A stretch of 64,000 nucleotides of DNA from positions 277,904 through 341,903 of the forward strand of contig CAVPRR010000003.1 in the NCBI GenBank assembly GCA_963707965.1. The letters run 5' to 3'. Position numbers and translations under genes: made by a program. Of this stretch, positions 9,408-18,172 are shown piece after piece. The DNA comes from VRUE01 sp963707965 (lineage in GTDB: Bacteria > Actinomycetota > Thermoleophilia > Solirubrobacterales > 70-9). The notes beneath the pieces were generated by a model. The model was not told where the DNA came from. It saw nothing but the letters and a program-made list of their open reading frames with translations, and did no database searches. How positions within the stretch are numbered: position 1 is the stretch's first letter; each line of letters begins with the position of its first letter.

Positions 9408-10557
9408 GTGCGGAGAGCCCTGAAGCAACTCCCGTTGACCCTGCGCGCGCTTTCCGCGGCCCTGGCCATTGCGGTCGTGGCGGCTGGCGTTTCGGCACCC
9501 GTGGCCGACGCTCTCCCGGGCACGTTCTGGGGCGTCGTCCCGCAGAGTCTGCCAACGGAAGAACAGTTCTCACGCCTAAAGCGGGGCGGGGTCGACAGCA
9601 TCCGCATCCCAATTCCGTGGAATTTGCTCCAGCGGGATCCGGGGACCGCCCCGGACTGGACTGGTGTCGACGCCGCCGTGGGCGGTTCCGTGCGGGCGGG
9701 ACAGGAGGTACTGCCCTATGTCTACGGAGCGCCGACCTGGGCCGTGCCTCAGGGGTTGGTCCCCGGCTCCCACGGAATGGCCGCGGCTCCGCAGCACCTG
9801 CCCGTCAGCGGGGCGGCGCGGGCCGGATGGATGGCCTTCCTGAAGCTTGCTGTCGGCCGCTACGGCCCCCGCGGCTCCTTCTGGCTTGAGAACCCCGGCC
9901 TTCCGAAGCGCCCCATCCGAACCTGGCAGATCTGGAACGAGCAGAACTTCAAGTATTTCGTCGTCAGGCCGAACCCCGCGGAATACGGCAAGCTGGTGAA
10001 GATCTCCTACACGGCGATCAAGAGCGCAGACCGGGGCGCGCAGATCCTGCTCGGCGGAATGTTCGCTCGTCCCAAGGAGGCGGCCTACAAGCTGAAGCCG
10101 CCGCAGGCCTACCTGGCCACCGACTTCCTCGACCTGATGTACAGGCGGACACCGGGCATCAAGTCCAGGTTTCAGGGGATCGGACTGCATCCATACACCA
10201 GAGACTTCAAGTTCCTGAAGCCCGAGATCGAAGAAGTCCGACACGTCCTGGCGGCCCACCGCGATGCGCAAAAGGGCCTCTGGATCACCGAGCTGGGGTG
10301 GAGCTCCCAGCCCCCGACTCGCACGAACCTCTTCGCCAAAGGCGTGACGGGGCCAGGTGGCGCAGCTGAAGGGTGCGTTCCGCGTGCTGAGCGGCGGTCA
10401 GCGGCGATGGAAGATCGAGCGCGTCTACTGGTTCTCGGTCGACGACCAACAGGGTGCCTGCAACTTCTGCGACGGCACGGGTCTGTTCGGCGAAGGTTTC
10501 ATCCCGAAGCCCGCTTGGTATGCCTACGTCGGGTTCGCGGGCGGCAGAGCCTCATAG
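9408..10557 (+). CDS. PslG-like secreted glycoside hydrolase, clan GH-A (single-base frameshift near 10350)
   Basis: From GTG 9408, just after the previous stop, the protein starts with a signal peptide ('LTLRALSAALAIAVVAAGVSA', cleavage near ADA). It then forms a TIM-barrel enzyme: 'DSIRIPIPWNLLQ' near strand 2, 'WQIWNEQNFKYF' with the predicted acid/base Glu, and 'LWITELGWSS' with the predicted nucleophile Glu. After 'NLFAKGVTG' the frame is lost; the natural C terminus ('VAQLKGAFRVLSGG...VYWFSVDDQ...PAWYAYVGF') continues one frame over to TAG 10557. Removing one G near 10349-10353 repairs it to about 382 residues. Polysaccharide-locus enzymes of this kind trim or remodel the exported glycan. 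Substrate is unknown; the break may be a sequence error. Confidence 0.72.
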
Positions 10558-10611
10558 CGGTCTATTGCCCGGAGTCCTCGTCGGCGTCATGCGGTAGGTT
10601 GCCGAGCTAAA

Positions 10612-12303
10612 TTGGCCTGGCGCAGGATCTTCGAAGAGCGGTTCGCGTGGGCCTGGCTCGCGGCGGCGATGGCCGTTTCCGCGGTGTTGCTCCTCAGGTT
10701 CGGCCGGGAAACGACGTTCTCGATCGACGAGCTTTCTGTGTTCATGCAGAGCCCCGGTCTCGACCTGAGTGGGGCTCTGCATCCTCACGACGGCCACCTG
10801 GTGTTCGTGGTGCGCTTGGTCTACAAGGCAGTCTTTGAGATCTTTGGCTCGTCGTACCTGACGTTCCGCCTTCTGGGTGTCGCCACCGTCCTGCTCACGG
10901 TTGGTCTCCTCTTCGCCTACCTCAGGCGTCGTGTTCCCCCGTACGTTGCGCTTGCCCCCTGCTTGGTCCTGCTCCTCTTTGGCTCGGACGCACTCCACGT
11001 TCTCTCCGGCAATGCGTTTGGGGTGCTGTTCGCGGTCTCCTGTGGCGTTGCGGCCCTGATGGCCCTCGAACGGGACGACCTCAAAGGGGACGCTGCGACA
11101 AGCGCCCTCCTATGTCTGGGAATCTTCACCTACAGCGTCACACTGGCATTCGTTGCGGGTGCGGGGATCGCCATCCTGCTGTCGCGTGACCGCTGGCGAC
11201 GGCTATGGGTGGTGGCGATCCCGATAGTCCTCTACGGTGCCTGGTCGATCTGGGCGGTTCACTACTCCAACGGCCCGGAGAACCAAACCCAGCTCTCTAA
11301 CGTCCTCCTCCTGCCCTCGTGGGGGGCGCAGTCGCTAAGTGCCGTCCTCGGTGCGCTCACGGGATTCGACTACCCGTTCACGTCGGGTTCGGCTGCCGCG
11401 CGGATCGGGCCGCCTCTGGCTCTTCTCGCCCTGATCGGCGTCGGCTTGCGGCTGAGGCTGGGCCGGATCCCCGCATCTCTGTGGACGGCACTCGGGGTCA
11501 TCGTCGCAATGTGGGGCATCGGAGTCCTGACCTTCGGCGGAAACCGGGTGCCGGACAGCCCGCGATATCTCTTCCCTGGCGCTGTGACAACGCTGCTCGT
11601 TCTTGGTGGCTGTGCGGCGATTCTGCGCTGGTCAAGGCCGGCGCTGATCGCTCTCTACGTCGTCGCAGCATCCGGAATCGCGTTCAACGTCTTCATTCTG
11701 CACAACGAAGGCGCGAGGCTGCGCAGCGAGGCAGTCGAAATCAAGGCCAGCTTTGCCGGGCTCGACATAGCTGGCGACAACATGAGGGCGGATTTCACCC
11801 CGGCTCCTACGCCGAATCTGGCGAGCCCGTTTCCCGGAGGTCCGCTCTCGTTCGCGTTCGGAACCGTCACTGATGCCGGGCTCGAACCCCCGGCGGCCTA
11901 CCGCGCCGCCTCCCACAGCTACGGCCCGCTCGGATACTCGGTAGAGGAGGTCCGCGCTGCCGCTGACTCTGTTCGCGCCCAAACCGACTCGGCCCTGGTT
12001 GATGCGCTCGGTCTCAAACCCGAAGCAACGGGCCGGGTCGCCGCCGACTCGACTTGCCGGGTGGTGCGGTCGAATGGGGCGGACGATGTGGAGGCGAAAT
12101 TGCCGGCGGGCGGGGCGGTGCTGGAAAGCGGCGTGGACGGCCCGCTCGAAATCCGCCGCTTCGCCGACAATCACTGGTGGTTGAAAATCGGAAGGCTCTC
12201 TGCGGGGCAGCCCGCGGTCCTCCGTGTTGCCCGTGATCCTCTGCCCGATCCGTGGTGGATCTCGGTTCCGACTACTCCCCTGCGAGTCTGCGAACTTCGA
12301 TGA
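10612..12303 (+). CDS. Integral membrane glycosyltransferase-like protein
   Basis: 563 residues from TTG 10612 (an ATG at 10669 is the main alternative; no clear ribosome site at either). The first hydrophobic segment is followed by 'TTFSIDELSVFM' and 'HPHDGHLVFVVRLVY', an acidic first extracellular loop typical of GT-C membrane glycosyltransferases. Ten or so membrane spans follow, and a ~180-residue extracellular C-terminal domain with two Cys residues. It is a paralogue of the partial protein at 1-1122. The stop overlaps the start of the next gene (ATGA, 12300-12303), a GT2 enzyme of the polyprenyl-phosphate glycosyltransferase type, which would supply the lipid-linked sugar that GT-C enzymes use. 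That pairing is inference from context. Confidence 0.75.
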   Translation: MAWRRIFEERFAWAWLAAAMAVSAVLLLRFGRETTFSIDELSVFMQSPGLDLSGALHPHDGHLVFVVRLVYKAVFEIFGSSYLTFRLLGVATVLLTVGLLFAYLRRRVPPYVALAPCLVLLLFGSDALHVLSGNAFGVLFAVSCGVAALMALERDDLKGDAATSALLCLGIFTYSVTLAFVAGAGIAILLSRDRWRRLWVVAIPIVLYGAWSIWAVHYSNGPENQTQLSNVLLLPSWGAQSLSAVLGALTGFDYPFTSGSAAARIGPPLALLALIGVGLRLRLGRIPASLWTALGVIVAMWGIGVLTFGGNRVPDSPRYLFPGAVTTLLVLGGCAAILRWSRPALIALYVVAASGIAFNVFILHNEGARLRSEAVEIKASFAGLDIAGDNMRADFTPAPTPNLASPFPGGPLSFAFGTVTDAGLEPPAAYRAASHSYGPLGYSVEEVRAAADSVRAQTDSALVDALGLKPEATGRVAADSTCRVVRSNGADDVEAKLPAGGAVLESGVDGPLEIRRFADNHWWLKIGRLSAGQPAVLRVARDPLPDPWWISVPTTPLRVCELR

Positions 12304-13290
12304 GCGTTCCCGGTCTGTCGGTTGTGATCCCGGTCCTCAATGAGCGCGAGGCGCTACCGGATCTGCTCGGTGAGGTCGAGCGGGCGTGCAAGTCCCTTCA
12401 AATCTCCTGGGAGGCGATCGTCGTCGATGACGGTTCCACCGACGGCACGACGGAGCTGATCGAAGAGCTGGGGGCAGAGCGTCCGGAGATTCGCGGGATC
12501 AGGCTCCGCCGCAATTTCGGCAAGTCGGCGGCGTTGGCTGCCGGCATCGAGCACAGCAGCGGCGAGACGATAGTCACAATCGACGGCGACGGCCAGGACG
12601 ACCCGGCGGACATTCCAGCCCTGCTTGCGGAGCTGGACCGGGGCGCCGATCTGGTCAGCGGCTGGAAGCGCCAGCGCCGCGATTCGCTCAGCCGTCGTCT
12701 GGCTTCGCGGCGTCTTCAACCGGGTCACCGCCTGGCTGACGGGCGTTTCGATGCACGACATGAACTGCGGCTTCAAGGCCTATCGCGGCGAGTGCGCGCG
12801 TTCGCTGGACATCTACGGAGAGTTGCACCGCTACGTTCCCGTGCTCGCGGTCCAGCAGGGTTGGCAGGTCGCCGAGCTGCCGGTCAACCACCGACCCCGC
12901 CGCCACGGCAGCTCGCGCTTCGGGACCGAGCGCTATCTGCGGGGTGCACTCGATCTGCTCACGGTCGTCTTCATCGGTCGCTACCAGTACCGACCGCTCC
13001 ACCTTTTCGGCGGGGTGGGCTTTGCGGTGACCGCGGTGGGCGTGGTGATCAGCGTCTACCTCACGGTTCTCAAGATCACGGGCGAGGCCATCGGCCAGCG
13101 TCCGCTGCTCTTCCTCGCAGTGCTGTTGATCGTCGTCGGGATCCAGCTGCTGACCTTCGGCCTGCTCGCCCAGATGACGGTCCTCAGCCGTCAGGATCAC
13201 CAGGCCTCGCGTTTGGCTGCCGTGCGAATAGAGCGGCTGGTCGGCTTCGAGTCGACCGGACACTCGGGCGACCGGGCGGGCGTGCCGTAG
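12300..13290 (+). CDS. Polyprenyl-phosphate glycosyltransferase, GT2 (DPM1/GtrB type; single-base frameshift near 12709)
   Basis: The first frame starts 'MSVPGLSVVIPVLNERE' and contains 'VVDDGSTDGT', 'RRNFGKSAAL' and 'TIDGDGQDDP', the nucleotide and DxD motifs of DPM1-like GT2 enzymes. After 'LSRRLASR' the frame shifts; the continuation ('VFNRVTAWLTGVSMHDMNCGFK...') with 'HRPRRHGSSRFG' and two C-terminal membrane helices lies one frame over and ends at 13290. Deleting one base in 12707-12711 gives about 329 residues, the usual length for GtrB-like enzymes. It would load a sugar onto undecaprenyl phosphate for the neighbouring GT-C protein, with which it is translationally coupled. The break is probably an indel error but could be real. 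Confidence 0.75.
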
Positions 13291-13294
13291 CGAC

Positions 13295-14095
13295 TCAGCG
13301 GCGCGCCACGGTCACGAGATTGACCGATGGCCGCGCTCCCGGAGCGATGCTCAGTGCCGATTCGTCGAACTCGCAGTCGTGGGGACCGGGCGCGGGCCCA
13401 CTGGCACGCGCCTCACGCAGGCGCTGAACCTGCTCCAGTAGTCGTATCCGCAAACCGTCGGGAAAGAGCGGCAGCGTTGCGGGCAACATCAACCACCTCG
13501 CCCGGAGGGTCCGGCGCAGCTCGATCTCGAGGACGTCTCGTCTGCCGGTCATTCCGAGCACTTCAATTGCGCTGAAGTGCGGCGCCAGCCGGCGTCGCAG
13601 GGTTCGCTCGCTGTACTCGGTAACGTGCCAGCGGTTCCATGGACGCTGCGCTGGTAGCAGGCGCGTGCGGCGGTTCGGCGTGGTAAGCACAAGTGACCCA
13701 CCCGGTCGCAGCACGCGGCGGGCTTCGCTCAGGTAGCGATCCGGATCGTGGACGTGCTCGATGACCTGGAAGGAGAGCACGGTGTCAAAGCTTTCGTCGG
13801 GCAGCGTGAGCGGTCGGTCCGGATCTATAAGCGCGAACTTCAAGCGCGGAACGCTGAAGTGGGCCTTCGCGTGCTCGATCGCCTCGCGGGAGACGTCGAC
13901 GCCCACAACCTGCCGCGCGTCGGCCGCGATGTCGGCGGAACCGTAGCCGCTGCCACATCCGTAGTCGAGCACCTCACGTCCCTCCGTGTAGCGCTCCGCG
14001 AACCGGTAACTGACGATATGAAACAGATAGATCAGGTACTGCTCGGGCGTCGCTTTGAAGTGCTCGACGACAACCCGCTCGCTCGTGCGATCCAT
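13295..14095 (-). CDS. SAM-dependent class I methyltransferase
   Basis: A 266-residue cytosolic methyltransferase. Motif I is 'VLDYGCGSGYGSADIA' near residues 40-55, followed by 'VVGVDVSREAIEHA', an acidic 'PDESFDTVLSFQVIEHV' motif and 'EARRVLRPGGSLVLTTPN'. This is the Methyltransf_11/UbiE-like pattern common in polysaccharide loci, where such enzymes methylate sugars or terminate chains. It ends 5 bp from the convergent GT2 gene. The gene begins 9 bp downstream of the GT4 gene at 14104-15240 on the same strand, placing it at the end of a four-gene minus-strand run that starts with the ABC transporter. Substrate is not known. Confidence 0.85.
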   Translation of the reverse strand: MDRTSERVVVEHFKATPEQYLIYLFHIVSYRFAERYTEGREVLDYGCGSGYGSADIAADARQVVGVDVSREAIEHAKAHFSVPRLKFALIDPDRPLTLPDESFDTVLSFQVIEHVHDPDRYLSEARRVLRPGGSLVLTTPNRRTRLLPAQRPWNRWHVTEYSERTLRRRLAPHFSAIEVLGMTGRRDVLEIELRRTLRARWLMLPATLPLFPDGLRIRLLEQVQRLREARASGPAPGPHDCEFDESALSIAPGARPSVNLVTVARR

Positions 14096-14103
14096 TGGGC
14101 TGA

Positions 14104-15240
14104 TTATCCTGATCCGGGCGCCAGCTCAGCGGAGCGGGCGGGTTCAAGCGACTTAAGGAACCGCCGGGCAATCGCCAGCGGATCACCGACCTCGAGAAAC
14201 CGGCGATGCGCGTTCTCGCCGAGGCGGGAGCGGAGGTCTGCGTCACCCGCGAGGCGGGTCATCGCCGCGGCAAGCGCCCGGGGTTCTCCGGCCGGAACGA
14301 GGATCGCATCCTCACCATCGGTGAGCACCTCGCGCGCCCCCGGCGTGTCGGCAGTCACAATCGATCTGCCCACCGCCATCGCCTGGTAGACCTTGTTGGG
14401 TACCACTCGCTGCGCCTTCTCACTGGTGCCGAAGATCCCGAGGCAGATCGCGGCGGAGGCAAGCTCGCCGCCGAGTTCCTCGTAGGGGACCCAGCTCTCG
14501 TGTTCCAGCCCAGGGGGGCGGTCGCGGGCCAGCTCCGAGTCGAGCCACGGTCGCAGCTGGCCGTCTCCGATCAGGCGCACGGGCGGTGCCTCGGGCATGC
14601 GCGCTGCCGCCAAGACGGTCTCCAGTCCATGCAGTGGCGACAGCTTGCCGTAAAAGAGGGCGTGGACCTGGCCCCGTGGCTCGGGCGCGCGCGGGAACAG
14701 ATCCGGCTCGGCACCTACCGGCACCACGCTGATGGCCTTGCGTGGAGTGCCGAATTGCGAAGCGAAGTAGGCGGCGTGAGCCTCCGTGTCGGTGATCAGC
14801 AAATCTGCCCGGCGAGCTGCGAAGCGGTCAAGGCGTTTGAGTGAGCCGCCAGCCAGCCGCCCAACTCGTTGACGGTCGCCAAGCAGGGTGTCCGAGAGCG
14901 AGATCATTGCGTCCACCACCAGCGGCACGTGCCGGGCTCGGGCGCACGCCGCGGCGAACGGGGCGTCGAGTTGGGCGGGGTAGCCAGCGACGATCGCGTC
15001 AACGGCCCCCACCCGGCGCTGCTCGACCGCGAGCGCTGCCCATGAGGCCGCAAAACGCATTGCTGTCGTCGGCAGGCGGCTCGGCGAGAGGAACTTCCCG
15101 GCCTTGTGGCGGGTGAGCTCCCAAACCGGGCGGTGGCACTCGATGACGTCGACACCCAGCTCGCGCAACCCGGCGAGCAGCACACGCGTGCGCGGGTAAT
15201 CGCTCTCGTATGTCCCGATCCACAGCAGGCGCGGGTTCAT
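14104..15240 (-). CDS. GT4 family glycosyltransferase
   Basis: A 378-residue GT-B enzyme. The N-terminal domain opens with 'LLWIGTYESDYPRTRVLLAGL', and a 'LLITDTEAHAAYFASQFG' hinge precedes 'ISVVPVGAEPDLF'. The C-terminal donor-binding domain contains 'ALFYGKLSPLHGLETVL', 'RLIGDGQLRP' and 'VVPNKVYQAMAVGRSIVTADTPG', the last including the typical GT4 nucleotide-sugar contact region. It lacks membrane segments and would act at the inner membrane face. Its start overlaps the stop of the nucleotidyltransferase-like gene by 4 bp (15237-15240). It belongs to the same polysaccharide locus; donor and acceptor are not identifiable. Confidence 0.88.
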   Translation of the reverse strand: MNPRLLWIGTYESDYPRTRVLLAGLRELGVDVIECHRPVWELTRHKAGKFLSPSRLPTTAMRFAASWAALAVEQRRVGAVDAIVAGYPAQLDAPFAAACARARHVPLVVDAMISLSDTLLGDRQRVGRLAGGSLKRLDRFAARRADLLITDTEAHAAYFASQFGTPRKAISVVPVGAEPDLFPRAPEPRGQVHALFYGKLSPLHGLETVLAAARMPEAPPVRLIGDGQLRPWLDSELARDRPPGLEHESWVPYEELGGELASAAICLGIFGTSEKAQRVVPNKVYQAMAVGRSIVTADTPGAREVLTDGEDAILVPAGEPRALAAAMTRLAGDADLRSRLGENAHRRFLEVGDPLAIARRFLKSLEPARSAELAPGSG

Positions 15241-16355
15241 CGGCGGGGAACTGTAGTTGTGCGTTCAGCCTGCGTGGCTCCGCCCTCGACGTCGCGCGGG
15301 CGGAGCAGCCTGCGCAGGGCGAAGGCGGGGATCTGCGAGGGGCGCTGCAGCCCCCAGAATTCCTGCATGTAGCGGAGGAAGGCGACGGGCCCGGGCCTCG
15401 TGCCGTCGAGCGCCGCCTGGGCGCGATGGCGCTCCCAGAACCACCACATCATCGACAGCGAGCGGCCCGATGAGGGGTCGCGGGCAAGCACCCTGTGCGC
15501 GCGCCGCTCGCGGCCGCTGACCGGGGCCGCCGCCAGCTCTGCCAGAGCGTCCGCGGAAACGGGTGCCGCCAGCTCGGTGGCCAGATAGGACAGTGTGTCG
15601 CGCAGCGGCAGGGTGAGGCGGCTGCGCTCGGCCATCCAGACCAGCCGGTCCCAGTCCAGATCGTTCCCCGATGCCTCCAGGACCTTGAACGCGTCGGCAG
15701 CCCATCGGATTGGCCGCATCGGATTCCAGGCGGCGCCGTGGACACAGACATGGAGTAGCTGGTCCGCCGGGCAGAGGGCCTTGGCGGGCACCCCGGCGAC
15801 CTCCAGGTCGACCGACCCGCGCCAGAGCTCCTCCTCGAGTCCGGGGCGCCACAGGATCCTTCGGTGCAGGTCGACCTCTGCACCGCTCGGGTCGGCGAAG
15901 GCCAGCGAATGATGCACCTTCAGCCACCGCAGCGGATTCTCCTCGATGGGCTTGAATCCGGCGTCTCGCAGCGCTGCCACGGCCTCCGCGATGTGCTCCG
16001 GGCGCACCGCCAGGTCGAAGTCGCCTGCCGGTCGCGCGCCGGCGTCCCTGTAGGCCGACTCGACCAGCGCGCAGCCCTTCAGCGCCATCGGCTCGAGACC
16101 GGCGTCGCGCAGCGCCTCGATAGCCCGCTTCCCGATCCTGACGCCGCGCTGGTTTCCGACCCAGCTTTCGCGATATACGGCTTTCAGCGACTCCGCGTCG
16201 GGGTCGTCCTCCGGCAGCGGTCCGAGGTTGCGGTAGGCGAGGGGGAGCAATCGTTCGGAGCCCGGGTCAAGCGAGTCGATCGCACCGTTCTCGCTGCGGC
16301 GCCACTGCCGCCATGCGTCCTGGGCAGCCTCGCCTCGCCAGAGGCCCGCTCGCAA
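15237..16355 (-). CDS. Nucleotidyltransferase-fold protein (NTP_transf_5 family)
   Basis: About 372 residues from TTG 16355. The in-frame sequence upstream is open back to the ABC transporter's stop, and the segment just before ('QPTAQELLLLRAGLW') looks family-like, so the true start may be slightly upstream at a rare codon. The core has 'EPMALKGCALVESAYRD', 'RPAGDFDLAVRPEHI', 'VHHSLAF' and 'EVDLHRRI', the pattern of uncharacterised NTP_transf_5 proteins found in glycan and lasso-peptide-like clusters. The 'GDFDL' acidic pair matches the nucleotidyltransferase metal site. It lies between an ABC exporter and a GT4 gene, which suggests modification or export of the glycan. Biochemical activity is unknown. 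Confidence 0.75.
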   Translation of the reverse strand: MRAGLWRGEAAQDAWRQWRRSENGAIDSLDPGSERLLPLAYRNLGPLPEDDPDAESLKAVYRESWVGNQRGVRIGKRAIEALRDAGLEPMALKGCALVESAYRDAGARPAGDFDLAVRPEHIAEAVAALRDAGFKPIEENPLRWLKVHHSLAFADPSGAEVDLHRRILWRPGLEEELWRGSVDLEVAGVPAKALCPADQLLHVCVHGAAWNPMRPIRWAADAFKVLEASGNDLDWDRLVWMAERSRLTLPLRDTLSYLATELAAPVSADALAELAAAPVSGRERRAHRVLARDPSSGRSLSMMWWFWERHRAQAALDGTRPGPVAFLRYMQEFWGLQRPSQIPAFALRRLLRPRDVEGGATQAERTTTVPRR

Positions 16356-16406
16356 CAGCAGCAGCTCTTGCGCGGTGGGCTGCCAGTGCAGCGCCCCCCC
16401 GGCCGC

Positions 16407-18125
16407 TCACGTGCCGCTGTCCAGCAGGCCGGACGCGGCGCCCTCGCCACCACCGCCCCGACCCTCGCGCGAAGCGACGCCCTCTTCGAGGCGGCCGCCG
16501 CGGACTTCCACGAGGCGGTCGGCCCGTTGGGCAACGAGCGGGTCATGCGTGACCAGCAGGAGCGTCGGCCGGGGGTCGAGCGCCCCGAGGTTGTCGAGGA
16601 CGCGGTCGGCCGTTGCCGGGTCCAGGTGGCTGGTCGGCTCGTCGAGCATCAGCAGCGGCGGTCCGCCAAGCAGCGCCCGCGCCAGCGCGATCCGCTGCCG
16701 CTGCCCGGCGGAGAGGCGCACGCCATCGTCGCCGATGTTCGTCTGATAGCCGCGGGGGAGGTCGGCGACGAACTCCTCGACCGTGGCGAGCGCCGCGGCT
16801 CGGTCGATTTCGGCCTGGGACGCCTGGGGGCGGCCGAATGCGATGTTCTCCGCCACCGAGCCACGCATCGTCGCTCCGTCCTGGAGCAGGGCGCCCGCCT
16901 GGCGTCGCAGTGCCCGGACGTCGATCTCCGCCAGCGGCGCACCCTCGACGGTGATCCTGCCCGACCAGGGCCGGTAGAGACCCAGCAGCAACAGAATGAG
17001 CGTTGTCTTGCCGGCGCCGGTGGGCCCGAGGATCGCCACCCTTTCCCCGGTCTCGACCGCGAGCGATACGTCGAGCAGCACCGGCGGCTCCTCGCGCGAG
17101 TAGCCGAACGTCACCTCCTCCCAGGCGACGGCCCCCTTCACGTCTATGCGGCGGGTGCCCCGGTAGGGCTCGCGCTCGGCGTTCTCGAGCACGTCGTCGA
17201 TCCGCTCGATTGCCGCCAGGCCAGTGAGGACGTCGGGCAGGGCCGCCACCACCCAGTTGAGCTGGCCCCGCGCCATCGCCAGCACAGCCATGAAGGCGAT
17301 CAGGTCACCGAGCGACATCGAGCCGTTGGCCACGGAGATGCCGCCTCCGATCAGGACGACGACGCCGGCAACTCCTCCAAGCGCGATCTGCGACAGGCCG
17401 TAGGCTTGCTGCACCCAGCCGACCCGCTGCCCGGTGACGCCCAGATCGGCGGCCTGCGCTGCATTGGCGGCGATTGCCTCCTCCTCCGCCGTGCGCAGCT
17501 TGATCAGCGTCGCCGAGCGCAGCGTCGCCAGGGCGAGGGCACTGAATGCATCCGATGACTCCTGCCAGGCACGGACTCGCCGTTTCAGCACGTCACGCAG
17601 CAGCCGCGCCATCAGCACCAGCAGGGGGAGCGTCACAACCAGCACCGCGAACAGGAGCGGTTCGATGATCGCCAGCGAGGCGATCAGGATCGCTGCGGTG
17701 CCGAGCGAGGGGATGACGATCGCCAGCAGGTATTTGGCCATCGTGTCCAGCCGCTCGGTGTCCTGCACGATCAGCGAGTGGAGGCGGCCGGTGTCGGTCA
17801 CGTCGTAGAAGCTGCGGGGCAGCCAGATCACATGGTCGATCAGCTCCGACCGCACCCGGGCGACCGCCGGTTTGGTGACGTTGAGGACCACGTAGCGCCC
17901 GATCAGCCCCAGTCCCAGGCTGAGCAGGTAGAGGCCGAGGATCGCGGCTCCGATCAGGAGCAGTTCGCCGGTGTCGTCCGAGGGGATTGCGTGGTCGAAG
18001 GCCCGGCGGACGAGAAGCGCGATCGGCACCAGCGCCAGCGACTGCGCCACCGACAGCACCAGGCTCAGGGCCGCGAGCCGCCCCGATCCGGTTATCAGCC
18101 GCGAGAAGGCCCCCCAGACGCGCAT
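16407..18125 (-). CDS. ABC exporter, fused permease and ATPase
   Basis: From ATG 18125 ('MRVWGAFSRLITGSGRL') this is a 572-residue half-transporter: six membrane spans in the first ~320 residues, then an ATPase domain. Visible motifs are Walker A 'GPTGAGKTT', signature 'LSAGQRQRIALARAL', Walker B 'PLLMLDEPTSHLD' and H-loop 'LLVTHD'. It would act as a homodimer, most likely exporting a lipid-linked glycan or other lipid (MsbA-like). An upstream in-frame start (18218) would add a basic, non-hydrophobic leader and overlap the divergent helicase more, so it is less likely. It is the first gene of a minus-strand run including the NTP_transf_5, GT4 and methyltransferase genes. Confidence 0.9.
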   Translation of the reverse strand: MRVWGAFSRLITGSGRLAALSLVLSVAQSLALVPIALLVRRAFDHAIPSDDTGELLLIGAAILGLYLLSLGLGLIGRYVVLNVTKPAVARVRSELIDHVIWLPRSFYDVTDTGRLHSLIVQDTERLDTMAKYLLAIVIPSLGTAAILIASLAIIEPLLFAVLVVTLPLLVLMARLLRDVLKRRVRAWQESSDAFSALALATLRSATLIKLRTAEEEAIAANAAQAADLGVTGQRVGWVQQAYGLSQIALGGVAGVVVLIGGGISVANGSMSLGDLIAFMAVLAMARGQLNWVVAALPDVLTGLAAIERIDDVLENAEREPYRGTRRIDVKGAVAWEEVTFGYSREEPPVLLDVSLAVETGERVAILGPTGAGKTTLILLLLGLYRPWSGRITVEGAPLAEIDVRALRRQAGALLQDGATMRGSVAENIAFGRPQASQAEIDRAAALATVEEFVADLPRGYQTNIGDDGVRLSAGQRQRIALARALLGGPPLLMLDEPTSHLDPATADRVLDNLGALDPRPTLLLVTHDPLVAQRADRLVEVRGGRLEEGVASREGRGGGGEGAASGLLDSGT

Positions 18126-18172
18126 CGCACAACGGTAAACGTTCCCGGGAGGGGGAGCGTAAGATCGGTGGG

